Source: Microbacterium cremeum
GTDB lineage: Bacteria > Actinomycetota > Actinomycetes > Actinomycetales > Microbacteriaceae
Assembly: GCF_015277855.1 (NCBI RefSeq)
Contig: NZ_CP063812.1
Coordinates: 1,488,001-1,552,000 of the forward strand
DNA: 64,000 nt
Direction of reading: 5' to 3'
Shown: positions 1 to 8,371 of the stretch, one piece after another
Layout: each line of letters opens with the position of its first letter
Numbering within the stretch: the first letter of the stretch is position 1
The notes under the pieces: model-generated
The model's database searches: none
The model's input: only the letters and a program-made list of their open reading frames with translations
What the model was told of the DNA's origin: nothing
Program-made: the position numbers and the translations under genes

Positions 1-517
1 CCGCATCCCACTCGGTGGAGGGGTCTTCGGCGTGATGCGCCCACATCCGGTGCCCGAGATCGCGCATCGCGACGGCGACCCGTTCCCCCGTCTCGATGGT
101 GGTCTCGGGGAGCGCCACGATGTCGGCATCCATCGCCACCGCGATCTTGGCGATCGTGTCGGGAGAGGTGGCCGGGCCGGCGGTGTTCCACGTCATCACC
201 CGCACGCTCGTCTCGGTCTTGACGGGGAGCGGTTCGGTGCCGGTGCTGCCCCGCAGCACGATGATGCCGCCGTTCGCGACCGCCGCGAGCCCGGCCACGA
301 GGGCGAGCGCGAGGGCGAAGCCGCGCACGGGCCGCGCCAGGGCCAGCAGCAGCGCCAGCACGAGGGCGGCGGCGAAGAAGAGGACCACGACCCCGCGGAA
401 CGAGACGATCTGCGCGATCGGGAAGAGGCGCTCCACGCGGAAGAACCCGGGCCACGTGACGACCGCCGCCGCGATCGCGCAGAGCACGGTCACGAGGATC
501 CCGAGCAGGCGAAGCAC
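1..517 (-). CDS. Endonuclease/exonuclease/phosphatase-family membrane protein (3' part outside window)
   Basis: The gene runs off the left edge, so only the first ~172 residues are visible. They show three hydrophobic helices (about residues 4-24, 44-61 and 65-82) followed by the start of an EEP fold (DNase I-like) near residue 103: MTWNTAG carries the metal-binding Asn strand and ALPETT the conserved Glu. The architecture (three N-terminal membrane segments, then an outward-facing EEP domain) is common in actinobacteria; substrates are unknown. The GTG start at 517 is chosen because a TAGGCT box lies 7 bases upstream, the leaderless layout used by many genes here. It is divergent from the PHP gene at 592. 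Confidence 0.8.
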   Translation of the reverse strand, partial: MLRLLGILVTVLCAIAAAVVTWPGFFRVERLFPIAQIVSFRGVVVLFFAAALVLALLLALARPVRGFALALALVAGLAAVANGGIIVLRGSTGTEPLPVKTETSVRVMTWNTAGPATSPDTIAKIAVAMDADIVALPETTIETGERVAVAMRDLGHRMWAHHAEDPSTEWDA

Positions 518-524
518 GTCGGCG

Positions 525-530
525 AGCCTA
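525..530 (-). promoter_or_regulatory. -10 box TAGGCT of a leaderless promoter
   Basis: TAGGCT on the minus strand, 7 bases before the GTG at 517, with no Shine-Dalgarno sequence between. The same box and spacing recur before many starts in the window. Confidence 0.5.
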
Positions 531-591
531 TGCGAGCAGGCTGGGAGATCGGTCAGCACGACCACGCGCGTCGCAGCGATACGCTCGGAGG

Positions 592-1455
592 ATGCCGGGC
601 ACGCATCGCTTCGAAGGGCCGAGCGACCTGCACCTGCATTCGGCCTACTCCGACGGCACGCAGCCTCCCGCCGAGGTGATGGCCTCCGCGCACGCGCACG
701 GGCTGCGCACGGTGGCGCTCACCGACCACGACACGACCTCGGGCTGGGCGGAGGCGGCCGAGGCGTCGGCATCCCTCGGCATGACCTTCCTGCCGGGGAT
801 GGAGCTGTCGGCGCGGCACGAATGGCGCAGCGTCCACGTGCTGGCGTACCTGCCGGACCCCGATGAGCCGGCGCTGCGCGCCGAGACCGCCCGCATCCGC
901 TCGTCGAGGCTCGATCGCGCGCGACTCATGGCCGATCGCATCGCGCGCGACTACGACCTGGTGTGGGACGACATCCTCGCGCAGACCGGGGACGACGCGA
1001 CGGTCGGCCGCCCCCACATCGCCGACGCGCTCGTCGCGCGGGGCCTCGTGCGCGACCGCGCCGAGGCGTTTGCGGGCATCCTCAGTCCCGCCGGCGACTA
1101 CTACGTCGCGCTCTACGCGCCGGACCCCGTCACGGCCGTGGAGCTCGTGGTCGGCGCCGGGGGAGTGCCGGTGATCGCGCATCCCGCCGGCCGTGCGGGC
1201 CTGCTGCCCGCGAAGCTGCTGGAGCGGATGCTGGATGCCGGCCTCGCCGGGTTCGAGCTCGGTCACCGCGAGAACCGCGAACCGGGACTGCGCACGCTCC
1301 GCGAGATGGCCCGGACGCGGGATCTCATCGTGACGGGGTCGAGCGACTACCACGGACTCGGCAAGCCCAACCAGCCGGGCGAGAACACGACGGACGACGT
1401 CATGGTCGCCCGCATCATCGAGCGCGCGAGCGGCAACGCCCCCGTCTACCCGTGA
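592..1455 (+). CDS. PHP-domain phosphoesterase (RNase AM / nucleoside bisphosphate phosphatase type)
   Basis: A 287-residue PHP-superfamily metal-dependent phosphoesterase. Visible metal-binding motifs are DLHLHSAYSDGT (residues 12-23), LTDHDTT (about 43), the HPAGR strand (about 195) and GSSDYHG (about 249), the usual His/Asp ligand set. Length and motif order match the TrpH/YciV group, whose studied members remove 5' nucleotides from short RNAs or dephosphorylate 3',5'-bisphosphonucleosides; the substrate here is inferred from family only. The ATG at 592 follows TACGCT (580-585) by 6 bases, and GGAGG also lies just upstream. It stands alone, divergent from the EEP membrane protein. Confidence 0.85.
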   Translation: MPGTHRFEGPSDLHLHSAYSDGTQPPAEVMASAHAHGLRTVALTDHDTTSGWAEAAEASASLGMTFLPGMELSARHEWRSVHVLAYLPDPDEPALRAETARIRSSRLDRARLMADRIARDYDLVWDDILAQTGDDATVGRPHIADALVARGLVRDRAEAFAGILSPAGDYYVALYAPDPVTAVELVVGAGGVPVIAHPAGRAGLLPAKLLERMLDAGLAGFELGHRENREPGLRTLREMARTRDLIVTGSSDYHGLGKPNQPGENTTDDVMVARIIERASGNAPVYP

Positions 1456-1487
1456 GGGAGACGAGGGCGCTGCAGGTCACTCCGGCG

Positions 1488-1925
1488 TCAGCCGAGGGCC
1501 TTCGCCTTGAGAGCGTCGTACTCGGCCTGCGAGATGGTGCCCGCGTCGAGGAGCGACTTCGCCTTGGCGATCTCGTCGGCCGGGCTCGCGCCCGAGGCGC
1601 CGCCGGCGACCGACTTGATGTAGGCGTCCTGCGCCTGCTGGATCTGCTGCGCCTCCTTGGCGCTGCGCTCGGCCATCCCCCTGCCCCGGGAGATGAGGTA
1701 GACCAGCAGCGTCAGGAACGGCACGAAGATCAAGAAGATGATCCAGACCGCCTTGAGCCAGCCGTTCAGCTTGTGGTCGCGGAACAGGTCGCCGATGACG
1801 GCGAAGAGCGCGAACAGGTAGGCGACGAAGAAGAACGCCCACAGGAACCACCAGATGATGTCCCAGAACGAGCCCCAGAAGCCCTGGTACTGATACCCGG
1901 TGTTCATGACTTCGATGAACTGCAC
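1488..1925 (-). CDS. SHOCT-domain membrane protein with PLDc_N-like region
   Basis: A 145-residue protein with two hydrophobic segments (about residues 15-45 and 55-78, aromatic-rich, phospholipase D N-terminal-like) and a C-terminal SHOCT motif (ADEIAKAKSLLDAGTIS, then EYDALKAKAL), a short helical hairpin often found at the ends of membrane or oligomerising proteins. The GTG at 1925 is preferred over the longer frame because AGAAAGG (1932-1938) sits 6 bases upstream. The function is unknown; a membrane-associated structural or stress role is only a guess. It converges on the PHP gene with a 32-base gap. Confidence 0.75.
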   Translation of the reverse strand: MQFIEVMNTGYQYQGFWGSFWDIIWWFLWAFFFVAYLFALFAVIGDLFRDHKLNGWLKAVWIIFLIFVPFLTLLVYLISRGRGMAERSAKEAQQIQQAQDAYIKSVAGGASGASPADEIAKAKSLLDAGTISQAEYDALKAKALG

Positions 1926-2032
1926 GATCGGCCTTTCTTGATGCGAGGTGACGGCGCGGATCCGCACCGCTTGCGCTCACGATAGCGCCGTCCTGCGCGC
2001 CCGTGGGGCGCAGATCGCGTGAAATCCGCCGC

Positions 2033-3553
2033 TCAGGCGCCGACCGCGGCGCCCCCGGCGGGAGCCGCACCGCCGCGACGGCGACGGCGCCGACGGGGCG
2101 CGGGCTTGCCGTCGTGGTGCTCCTTGCCTCCGCCGTCGTGGGTCCCGCGTCCGTCGGCCGGGCGCGCCGCGCTGTCGGCAGCCGGGTGCGAGCCGTCGGG
2201 AGAGACCGTCGCCGGGGCGCCCTCGGCGAACGTCGAGCCGACGCGGTCGCCCGAGCCCCCGGAGCCGCGGCGGCGCCGGCGGCTGCGACCCGGAGCGGCC
2301 GCAGCCGCCTCGGCCGCGGCATCCGACGCCTTCTCGGGCTGGACGCGCACCGCCTGCGTCTTGGGTGCCGTCGCGATGCGGCCCTTGGTCCCCGCGGGGA
2401 TGTCGAGGTCGGTGAACAGGTGCGGGCTCGACGAGTACGTCTCGACCGGCTCCGGCTGGCCGAACTCGAGCGCGCGGTTGATGAGCGCCCACTTGTGCAG
2501 GTCGTCCCAGTCGACGAACGTCACCGCGATGCCGGTCTTGCCGGCGCGGCCGGTGCGGCCCGCTCGGTGCAGATACGCCTTCTCGTCGTCGGGGATGGTG
2601 TGGTTGATCACGTGGGTGACGTCGTCGACGTCGATGCCGCGGGCGGCGACGTCGGTGGCGATCAGGACGTCCTTCTTGCCCGCCTTGAACCCGGCCATCG
2701 AGCGCTCGCGCGCCTCCTGGCTCATGTCGCCGTGGACGGCGCCCGCGTTGAATCCGCGGTCGTTGAGCTCGTCGACGAGCTTCTGCGCGGCGCGCTTGGT
2801 GCGCGTGAAGATCACGGTCTTGCCGCGGCCGTCGGCCTGCAGGATGCGCGCGATGACCTCGTCCTTGTCGAGCGAGTGCGCGCGGTACACGAGGTGACGG
2901 ATGTTCGCCTGCGTGAGGCCCTCGTCGGGGTCGTTGGCGCGGATGTGGATCGGGTTCGACATGAACCGGCGCGCGAGGGCGACGATCGGCCCCGGCATGG
3001 TGGCCGAGAAGAGCTGCGTGTGACGTGCCGTCGGCAGCTTCGAGAAGATCTTCTCGATGTCGGGCAGGAACCCGAGGTCGAGCATCTTGTCGGCCTCGTC
3101 GAGCACCACCTCGGTCGCATTCGACAGGTCCAGCAGGCGCTGGTTGTTGAGGTCGATGAGGCGGCCGGGGGTCCCCACGACGATCTGCGCGCCGGCCTTC
3201 AGCTGATCGATCTGGCCTTCGTACGCCTTGCCGCCGTAGATGGCCACGACGCTCGTCGAGCGGTTCGAGGTCAGCATGTCCATGTCTTCGTACACCTGCA
3301 CGGCGAGCTCGCGGGTCGGCACCACGATGAGCGCCTTCACGCCGTGCGCCGGCGCCACGCCCAGGCGCTGCACGACGGGGATGCCGAAGCCGAACGTCTT
3401 GCCGGTTCCGGTCTTGGCCTGCCCGATGATGTCCTGGCCGGGAAGGCCGAGGGGGATGGTCTGCTCCTGGATGGGGAACGCGTCGATGATGCCCTTGGCG
3501 GAGAGCGCATCGATGATGTCCTGATCGACGCCGAGATCGGCGAAGGTCGTCAC
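2033..3553 (-). CDS. DEAD-box ATP-dependent RNA helicase (RhlE-like)
   Basis: A superfamily 2 RNA helicase that unwinds RNA duplexes, of about 506 residues. The motifs are complete: Q motif region with FPIQEQTIP, Walker A AKTGTGKT, PTRELA, TPGR, DEAD, SAT, then ARGID and HRAGRTGR in the second RecA domain. After residue ~400 it has an Ala/Gly/Arg-rich tail with runs of arginine (SRRRRRGSGG and APRRRRRRRGG), a probable RNA-binding extension. The GTG at 3553 (VTTFADLG) is preferred over the upstream frame, whose extra 49 residues are Arg/Gly-rich and look untranslated. It sits next to the ferritin-like gene, as M. tuberculosis Rv3211 sits next to Rv3210c (from memory). Confidence 0.9.
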   Translation of the reverse strand: MTTFADLGVDQDIIDALSAKGIIDAFPIQEQTIPLGLPGQDIIGQAKTGTGKTFGFGIPVVQRLGVAPAHGVKALIVVPTRELAVQVYEDMDMLTSNRSTSVVAIYGGKAYEGQIDQLKAGAQIVVGTPGRLIDLNNQRLLDLSNATEVVLDEADKMLDLGFLPDIEKIFSKLPTARHTQLFSATMPGPIVALARRFMSNPIHIRANDPDEGLTQANIRHLVYRAHSLDKDEVIARILQADGRGKTVIFTRTKRAAQKLVDELNDRGFNAGAVHGDMSQEARERSMAGFKAGKKDVLIATDVAARGIDVDDVTHVINHTIPDDEKAYLHRAGRTGRAGKTGIAVTFVDWDDLHKWALINRALEFGQPEPVETYSSSPHLFTDLDIPAGTKGRIATAPKTQAVRVQPEKASDAAAEAAAAAPGRSRRRRRGSGGSGDRVGSTFAEGAPATVSPDGSHPAADSAARPADGRGTHDGGGKEHHDGKPAPRRRRRRRGGAAPAGGAAVGA

Positions 3554-3714
3554 GATATAAGCCTGTCCGGCAGTGAGATGCTGCCTGGTCCGTGCCCTGG
3601 CGCGGTGACGAATGCCCCTGCGCGGGCGGAAGTGCGATCCACGCCCTTCTCTCAGCCACAGGCGCGGGCGCCCCGATCCGACGCCGGGGCCGGGTTCCAC
3701 GATACCGGACGCCC

Positions 3715-3720
3715 TAGGCT
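3715..3720 (+). promoter_or_regulatory. -10 box TAGGCT of a leaderless promoter
   Basis: TAGGCT, 7 bases before the GTG at 3728. It sits between the divergent helicase and ferritin-like genes. Confidence 0.5.
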
Positions 3721-3727
3721 GTCATGC

Positions 3728-4438
3728 GTGGTGAAGTGGTTCTGGCAGCGGCGTGAGCGGGGGCGCAAGCTCCAGCTCCGGTCACGCGACGAGCTGAACG
3801 GCGCGAACCGCGTCGACTTCGAAGAGCTCGCGCCCGACATCGGCACGTTCCTCGGCCAGGCCGCCTACCTCCAGCTCGGGTTCTTCGAGACGCTGAGCGA
3901 GCTCATCCAGACCACCCCCGAGCTCGCCGAGAAGGAGGCGGTCTCCCGTGCGGCAGGCGCGGCGCTCACCAAGCACGAGGCCCTCGTCGCGCTCATCCGC
4001 GAGCGGGGCGAAGACCCCACCGCGGTGATGGCGCCGTTCCGCGAGCCCCTCGACGCGTTCCGCACCGCGACGCACGGCGTCCGCTCGCAGGAGACGATGC
4101 TGTCGGTGCACATCACGGCCGGCATGCTCGACGACTTCTACCTCGCGCTGTCGGCCAGCTACGCCGAGACGGGGGACCGGGTCGCGCAGATCCTCCAGGC
4201 CGACGACGACCGCCAGGCCATCGTCGACCTCGTCGCCCACGCGATCTCGGGCGATCCCGAACTCAAGTCGCTCCTCGCCCTGTGGGGGCGCCGGCTCGTG
4301 GGCGACACGCTGCTCATCGCGCGCGCGGCGCTGCGTCCGGCGACGCGGGGCACGGCGCGCGAGAAGGTCGAGCCGGTGTTCACCGAGCTGATGGCCGCGC
4401 ACTCGCGCCGCATGGACGCGATGGGCCTCGCCGCCTGA
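3728..4438 (+). CDS. Ferritin-like fold protein (MiaE_2-type family)
   Basis: A 236-residue, almost entirely helical protein resembling the actinobacterial ferritin-like group related to the tRNA hydroxylase MiaE. Four long helices are suggested by runs such as LGQAAYLQLGFFETLSELI, EKEAVSRAAGAALTKHEALV and the stretch through MLSVHITAGMLDDFYLAL; acidic residues and His pairs in them could bind a di-iron centre, but I cannot confirm the ligand set. Family members next to RhlE helicases are conserved in actinobacteria and functionally uncharacterised. The tandem GTG GTG at 3728/3731 follows TAGGCT, so a leaderless start at 3728 is chosen. Confidence 0.75.
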   Translation: MVKWFWQRRERGRKLQLRSRDELNGANRVDFEELAPDIGTFLGQAAYLQLGFFETLSELIQTTPELAEKEAVSRAAGAALTKHEALVALIRERGEDPTAVMAPFREPLDAFRTATHGVRSQETMLSVHITAGMLDDFYLALSASYAETGDRVAQILQADDDRQAIVDLVAHAISGDPELKSLLALWGRRLVGDTLLIARAALRPATRGTAREKVEPVFTELMAAHSRRMDAMGLAA

Positions 4439-4442
4439 GACC

Positions 4443-4458
4443 GCGGCAGCCGTGCCGC
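4443..4458. terminator. Possible short terminator hairpin
   Basis: GCGGCA-gccg-TGCCGC, a 6-bp stem with a 4-base loop, between the convergent ferritin-like and small membrane protein genes. There is no T tract. Confidence 0.3.
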
Positions 4459-4463
4459 AGGCG

Positions 4464-4754
4464 TCAGCCGATTCCGAGCCGCTCGCGCTCGCGGGCGTCG
4501 TGCGCCACGCGCACGCGCGAGGTGAGGAGGATCGCGGGGTACGTGACGACGATCGGGACCACGAGCGCCGCCAGCCACGGCCACGGCGTGTCGACGCCGA
4601 TGCCCAGCCACGTGAGGATCGTCCACGCGAGCCCGGCCGACGCGGCGCCGATCATCGGCGCGAGGACCACGCCGCGCGTGAGGCGCTGGTGCAGCTGGAA
4701 GTGGATGCCGACGCCGATGACGGCGCCGATGATGAACGCGAGCAGGATCTGCAT
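4464..4754 (-). CDS. Small integral membrane protein
   Basis: A 96-residue protein with an N-terminal hydrophobic helix (LLAFIIGAVIGVGIHF), a second glycine/alanine-rich helix (APMIGAASAGLAWTILTWLGI) and a third (WPWLAALVVPIVVTYPAILL), ending in a charged tail. No known enzyme motif is visible. It lies 7 bases downstream of the DUF3107 gene on the same strand and is probably co-transcribed. Function unknown. Confidence 0.7.
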   Translation of the reverse strand: MQILLAFIIGAVIGVGIHFQLHQRLTRGVVLAPMIGAASAGLAWTILTWLGIGVDTPWPWLAALVVPIVVTYPAILLTSRVRVAHDARERERLGIG

Positions 4755-4761
4755 CTTCGGC

Positions 4762-4986
4762 TCAGGCCACGAAGCCCACGCGGCGGGACTCCTCGGTGCC
4801 CAGCTCGATGTAGGCCAGGCCCGCGGTGGGGACGATGTAGGAGTTGCCCTTCGCGTCTGCGAAGGTCACGTGCGTGGCGCCCGCGTCGAGTGCGGCGGCG
4901 ATGGACTTCTTGACGTCGGCTGCCGGCTCGTTCGTCTCGAAGTTGAGCTCGCGGCCGGTGTTCGCGATGCCGATGCGGATCTCCAC
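4762..4986 (-). CDS. DUF3107 family protein
   Basis: A 74-residue protein of the actinobacterial DUF3107 family (M. tuberculosis TB9.4/Rv3208A type, from memory). It begins EIRIGIANTGRELNFET and continues as an alternating strand/helix fold with a conserved AALDAGATHVTFADAKG core. The role is unknown, but it is widely kept beside AdnAB, NudC and UvrD2 genes. The GTG start at 4986 has a strong AGGAGG 8 bases upstream. Confidence 0.85.
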   Translation of the reverse strand: MEIRIGIANTGRELNFETNEPAADVKKSIAAALDAGATHVTFADAKGNSYIVPTAGLAYIELGTEESRRVGFVA

Positions 4987-5176
4987 GTGACTGACCTCCT
5001 GCGCGGGGCGACGGTGTGTGTGCCGAAAGGCTGAGGGCTCCCCGGGCGCATGGCAACTCTACGACACGCCACCGGGCGCACCGCCCGTCCGGCGGCACCG
5101 CCCGGAACGCTCTGGGCGAACGCGCGACGGCGGCCCGCGGACGCCGATGTCGCCGCCGCGCGCTACCGTCGAATGC

Positions 5177-8100
5177 ATGCTGGCTGACGCGGGACTTGCT
5201 CCGGAGCGAGCCTCGACGTACGCGCCGGATGCGGCGCAGCGGGCCGTCATCGGGCTCGGCGCCGAGGCATCCGGGGTCGTCGTCGGCTCGCCCGGTTCGG
5301 GGAAGACCGCGACGCTCGTCTCCCGCGTGGCCGCGCTGGTCGAGGCGGGCGTCGATGCCGACGCGATCCTGGTGCTGACGCCGTCGCGGCAGACGGCGAC
5401 GGCGCTGCGCGACCGGCTCGGACTGGCGATCGACCGCGCGACGGCCGGACCGCTCGCCCGTTCGGTCGCGTCGTTCGCGTTCCAGCTGGTCCGTGCGCAC
5501 GCCGTGGCAGCCGATGCCGACCCGCCGCAGCTGCTCACCGGCGGCGACGAGGATCAGATCATCCGCGACCTCCTCGGGGGCGATGCCGAAGACGAGGCGG
5601 CCGGTGCCGGGCGATGGCCGGACTGGCTCGGCCCCGGCATCCGCGCCACGACGGGCTTCCGCACCGAGGTGCGCACGTTCCTGGCCGAGTGCACCACGCT
5701 CGGCATCGAGCCGGCCCGGCTGCGCGAGCTGGGGGAGCGTGACGACATCCCGGTGTGGACCGCGCTGGCGTCCTTCTTCGCGGAGTACCTCCAGGTGCGT
5801 GCGGGAATGCGCGGCGCCCACCGGGATGCCGCGGGTCTGGTGCGCGAGGCGGTCGGTCTGGTGCGCAACGCTCCGGCCGGCATCCCCGCGCTCGATCGCG
5901 TGCGCGTCGTCGTGGTCGACGACGCGCAGGAACTGACGCTGGGCGGCGTCGAGCTGCTCGAGGCCGCGCATGCGCGCGGCGCGGCGGTGCTCGCGTTCGG
6001 CGACCCCGACGTCGGCTCGGGCGCCTTCCGCGGTGCGACCCCCGAGAACTTCGCGCGCCTGGCCGCGACGCTCGGTGCCGTGCACGTCCTGCCCGGCGTG
6101 CACCGCGGGACGCCGTGGCAGCGCGAGCTCGTGCGGGGGATCACGCAGCGCATCGGCGCGGTGGGCGTCGTCGCGCACCGGATGCCGCCGGCCGAGGTCG
6201 AGCCGGACGCCTCGGTGCGCGCGCTCACGCTGCGTTCCGCCGCCGAGGAGTACGACGCGATCGCCCGCCTGCTGCGTGAGCGGCACGTGCACGGCGGGGT
6301 GCCGTGGTCGGGCTGCGCGGTGATCGCGCACGATACGCGCCAGGTCGCGGCGCTGGAGGCCGAGCTGTCGGCGCGGGAGGTGCCGGCGCGATCGAGCGGG
6401 CCCGGGCGCGCGCTGGGAACGCTGCGGCCGGTCGCCGACATCCTGCGCCTCATCGACCTCGCCGCGCGCGACGAGTGGACGTTCGAGGAGGTGTCGGCCG
6501 CGCTGGTCGGGACGTTCGGCCGCCTCGATGCGATCGAGCTCCGGCGGCTGCGCTCCGCCCTCCGTCACGCCGAGCTGCGCGCGACGAACGAGAGCAGGGC
6601 GGACCACGAGCGCTCGGGCCGCGAGCTCATCGTGTCGGCCATGCGCGAGCCGCTCGAGTTCGACCTCGTCGACACCCGCGAGGCTCGCCGCGCGGCGAGC
6701 CTCGCCCACACCGTGGCGGCGTTGCGCGAGGGGCTCGACCGCGGCGCGACCGTCCATGAGTTGCTGTGGACGGCCTGGGATCGCAGCGGACTGCAGCGCA
6801 CATGGACCGAGCTCGCCCACGGCACCGGACCGCTCGCCGACCAGGCGAATCGCGATCTCGACGCCCTCGTGGCGCTGTTCCAGGCGGCCAAGCGGTTCGT
6901 CGAGCGCTCGCTCGACGCCGACCCGCGGGTCTTCGTGCGGTCGATCCTCGACACCGGTGTCGCCGAGGACCGCCTCGATGCGCCGACGCGCGACGACAGC
7001 GTCCGCATCCTCACGCCGGCCGGCGCGCTGGGGCTCGAGTTCGACACCGTGATCGTCGCCGGGGTGCAGGAGGGGGTGTGGCCCAACACCCGGCTGCGAG
7101 GGAGCCTGCTCGACACGTGGCGGCTGCCGGATGCCGCGAGCCGGGCCGGCGGCGAGACCGCGGCCGCGTTCGACCGGCGGCGGGCGGCGATGCACGACGA
7201 GCTCAGGCTCCTGGCCCGTGCGCTCTCCCGCGCGACCGACCAGGTCGTGGTGACCGCGGTCAACGACGACGACACCGGTCCGAGCGTGTTCTTCGAGCTG
7301 CTGCCCGACCCCGAGCCCTTCCCGCTGGACCACCCGCTGTCGCTTCGCGGGCTGGTCGCCCGCCACCGCCGGACGCTCACCGAGCCTGCCGCGCCGCGTC
7401 CCGCGGTCGATCGGGCCGCCGGCCAGCTGGCGCTGCTGGCGGATGCCGGTGTCGCGGGTGCGGCGCCGCGGGACTGGTACGGCGTGCTGCCGCCGACGTC
7501 GGCAGGCCCGCTGCGCGACCTGTCGCGCGAGGACGTGCGGGTCTCGCCCTCACGTCTGCATGCGCTCGAGGAATGCGAGCTCAACTGGGTGATCGGCGAC
7601 CTGGGCGGCGATCCCGGCAGCACGACCGCGGGGCTGGGCACGATCATCCACGCCGCGCTGGAGCACGCCCGGGACTCGGACGAGGCCTCGCTGTGGGCGG
7701 AGGTGGAGGCGCGCTGGGGCGAGCTCGTGTTCGAGGCCGCCTGGCGCGATCGTGCCGAGCAGACGCGCGCGCGCGACCTGGTGCGGCGCCTGCACCTGTA
7801 CCTGCACCGCTTCGAGCAGGCCGGCGGGCGGCTGATCGGGGCCGAGCCGCACTTCGAGGTCGCGATCCCGCTGGAGGGCGCCGTGGTGGCAGCGGCGGTG
7901 GGAGCGACGGAAGCGCTCGACGATTCCGCCGACGAAGGCCCGCCGCACCGCGTGCTGCTGTCGGGCTACATCGATCGGGTCGAGCTCACCCCCGAGGGCA
8001 CGGTCGTGATCATGGATCTGAAGACGGGCAAGCGCGAGCCGCAGACCGACCCCAAGGTGCTCGACAATCCGCAGCTCGCCGCGTATCAGCTGGCGTTCGA

Positions 8101-8371
8101 GGCCGGTGCGATCCCCGAGGCGGTCGGCCATGCTCCCGGTGGCGCCAAGCTGCTCGTCCTGCGGCCGACCGCGACCAAGTCCGATTACGCGACGCCGTGG
8201 CAGCCGCCGTTCGACGACGAGCGTCGCGAGGCGTTCCTCTCGCGTATCCGTGCCGCTGTGGCGGTCATGCGCGGAACGCGCTTCACCGCACCGTACGAGG
8301 AGCACTGCCGCGACGACCACTCGTACGGGCTCTGCCGCATCCACACGATCGGCGCGGTGAGCGCCTCATGA
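5177..8371 (+). CDS. UvrD-family helicase-nuclease, AdnB-like subunit
   Basis: A 1064-residue fusion of an N-terminal UvrD/Rep-type motor and a C-terminal RecB-like PD-(D/E)XK nuclease, the architecture of mycobacterial AdnB, which with AdnA resects double-strand breaks. Visible: Walker A GSPGSGKTATL (residues ~38-48), motif II VVVDDAQELT (DDAQ rather than DExQ), and the nuclease set GTIIHAALEH, LSGYIDRVEL, VIMDLKTGK and NPQLAAYQLAF. Cysteines in EECELNW and near the end (HCRDDHSYGLC) could belong to a metal or Fe-S site, but only three are obvious. The ATG at 5177 follows TACCGT by 7 bases. Its stop overlaps the next start (ATGA), so it is translationally coupled to the AdnA-like gene. Confidence 0.88.
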   Translation: MLADAGLAPERASTYAPDAAQRAVIGLGAEASGVVVGSPGSGKTATLVSRVAALVEAGVDADAILVLTPSRQTATALRDRLGLAIDRATAGPLARSVASFAFQLVRAHAVAADADPPQLLTGGDEDQIIRDLLGGDAEDEAAGAGRWPDWLGPGIRATTGFRTEVRTFLAECTTLGIEPARLRELGERDDIPVWTALASFFAEYLQVRAGMRGAHRDAAGLVREAVGLVRNAPAGIPALDRVRVVVVDDAQELTLGGVELLEAAHARGAAVLAFGDPDVGSGAFRGATPENFARLAATLGAVHVLPGVHRGTPWQRELVRGITQRIGAVGVVAHRMPPAEVEPDASVRALTLRSAAEEYDAIARLLRERHVHGGVPWSGCAVIAHDTRQVAALEAELSAREVPARSSGPGRALGTLRPVADILRLIDLAARDEWTFEEVSAALVGTFGRLDAIELRRLRSALRHAELRATNESRADHERSGRELIVSAMREPLEFDLVDTREARRAASLAHTVAALREGLDRGATVHELLWTAWDRSGLQRTWTELAHGTGPLADQANRDLDALVALFQAAKRFVERSLDADPRVFVRSILDTGVAEDRLDAPTRDDSVRILTPAGALGLEFDTVIVAGVQEGVWPNTRLRGSLLDTWRLPDAASRAGGETAAAFDRRRAAMHDELRLLARALSRATDQVVVTAVNDDDTGPSVFFELLPDPEPFPLDHPLSLRGLVARHRRTLTEPAAPRPAVDRAAGQLALLADAGVAGAAPRDWYGVLPPTSAGPLRDLSREDVRVSPSRLHALEECELNWVIGDLGGDPGSTTAGLGTIIHAALEHARDSDEASLWAEVEARWGELVFEAAWRDRAEQTRARDLVRRLHLYLHRFEQAGGRLIGAEPHFEVAIPLEGAVVAAAVGATEALDDSADEGPPHRVLLSGYIDRVELTPEGTVVIMDLKTGKREPQTDPKVLDNPQLAAYQLAFEAGAIPEAVGHAPGGAKLLVLRPTATKSDYATPWQPPFDDERREAFLSRIRAAVAVMRGTRFTAPYEEHCRDDHSYGLCRIHTIGAVSAS

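Noticed and set aside
4652..7366. A long minus-strand open frame across the AdnB-like gene
   Set aside because: Its translation is Arg/His/Gly-rich without motifs and it overlaps a motif-complete helicase; typical shadow frame in high-GC DNA.
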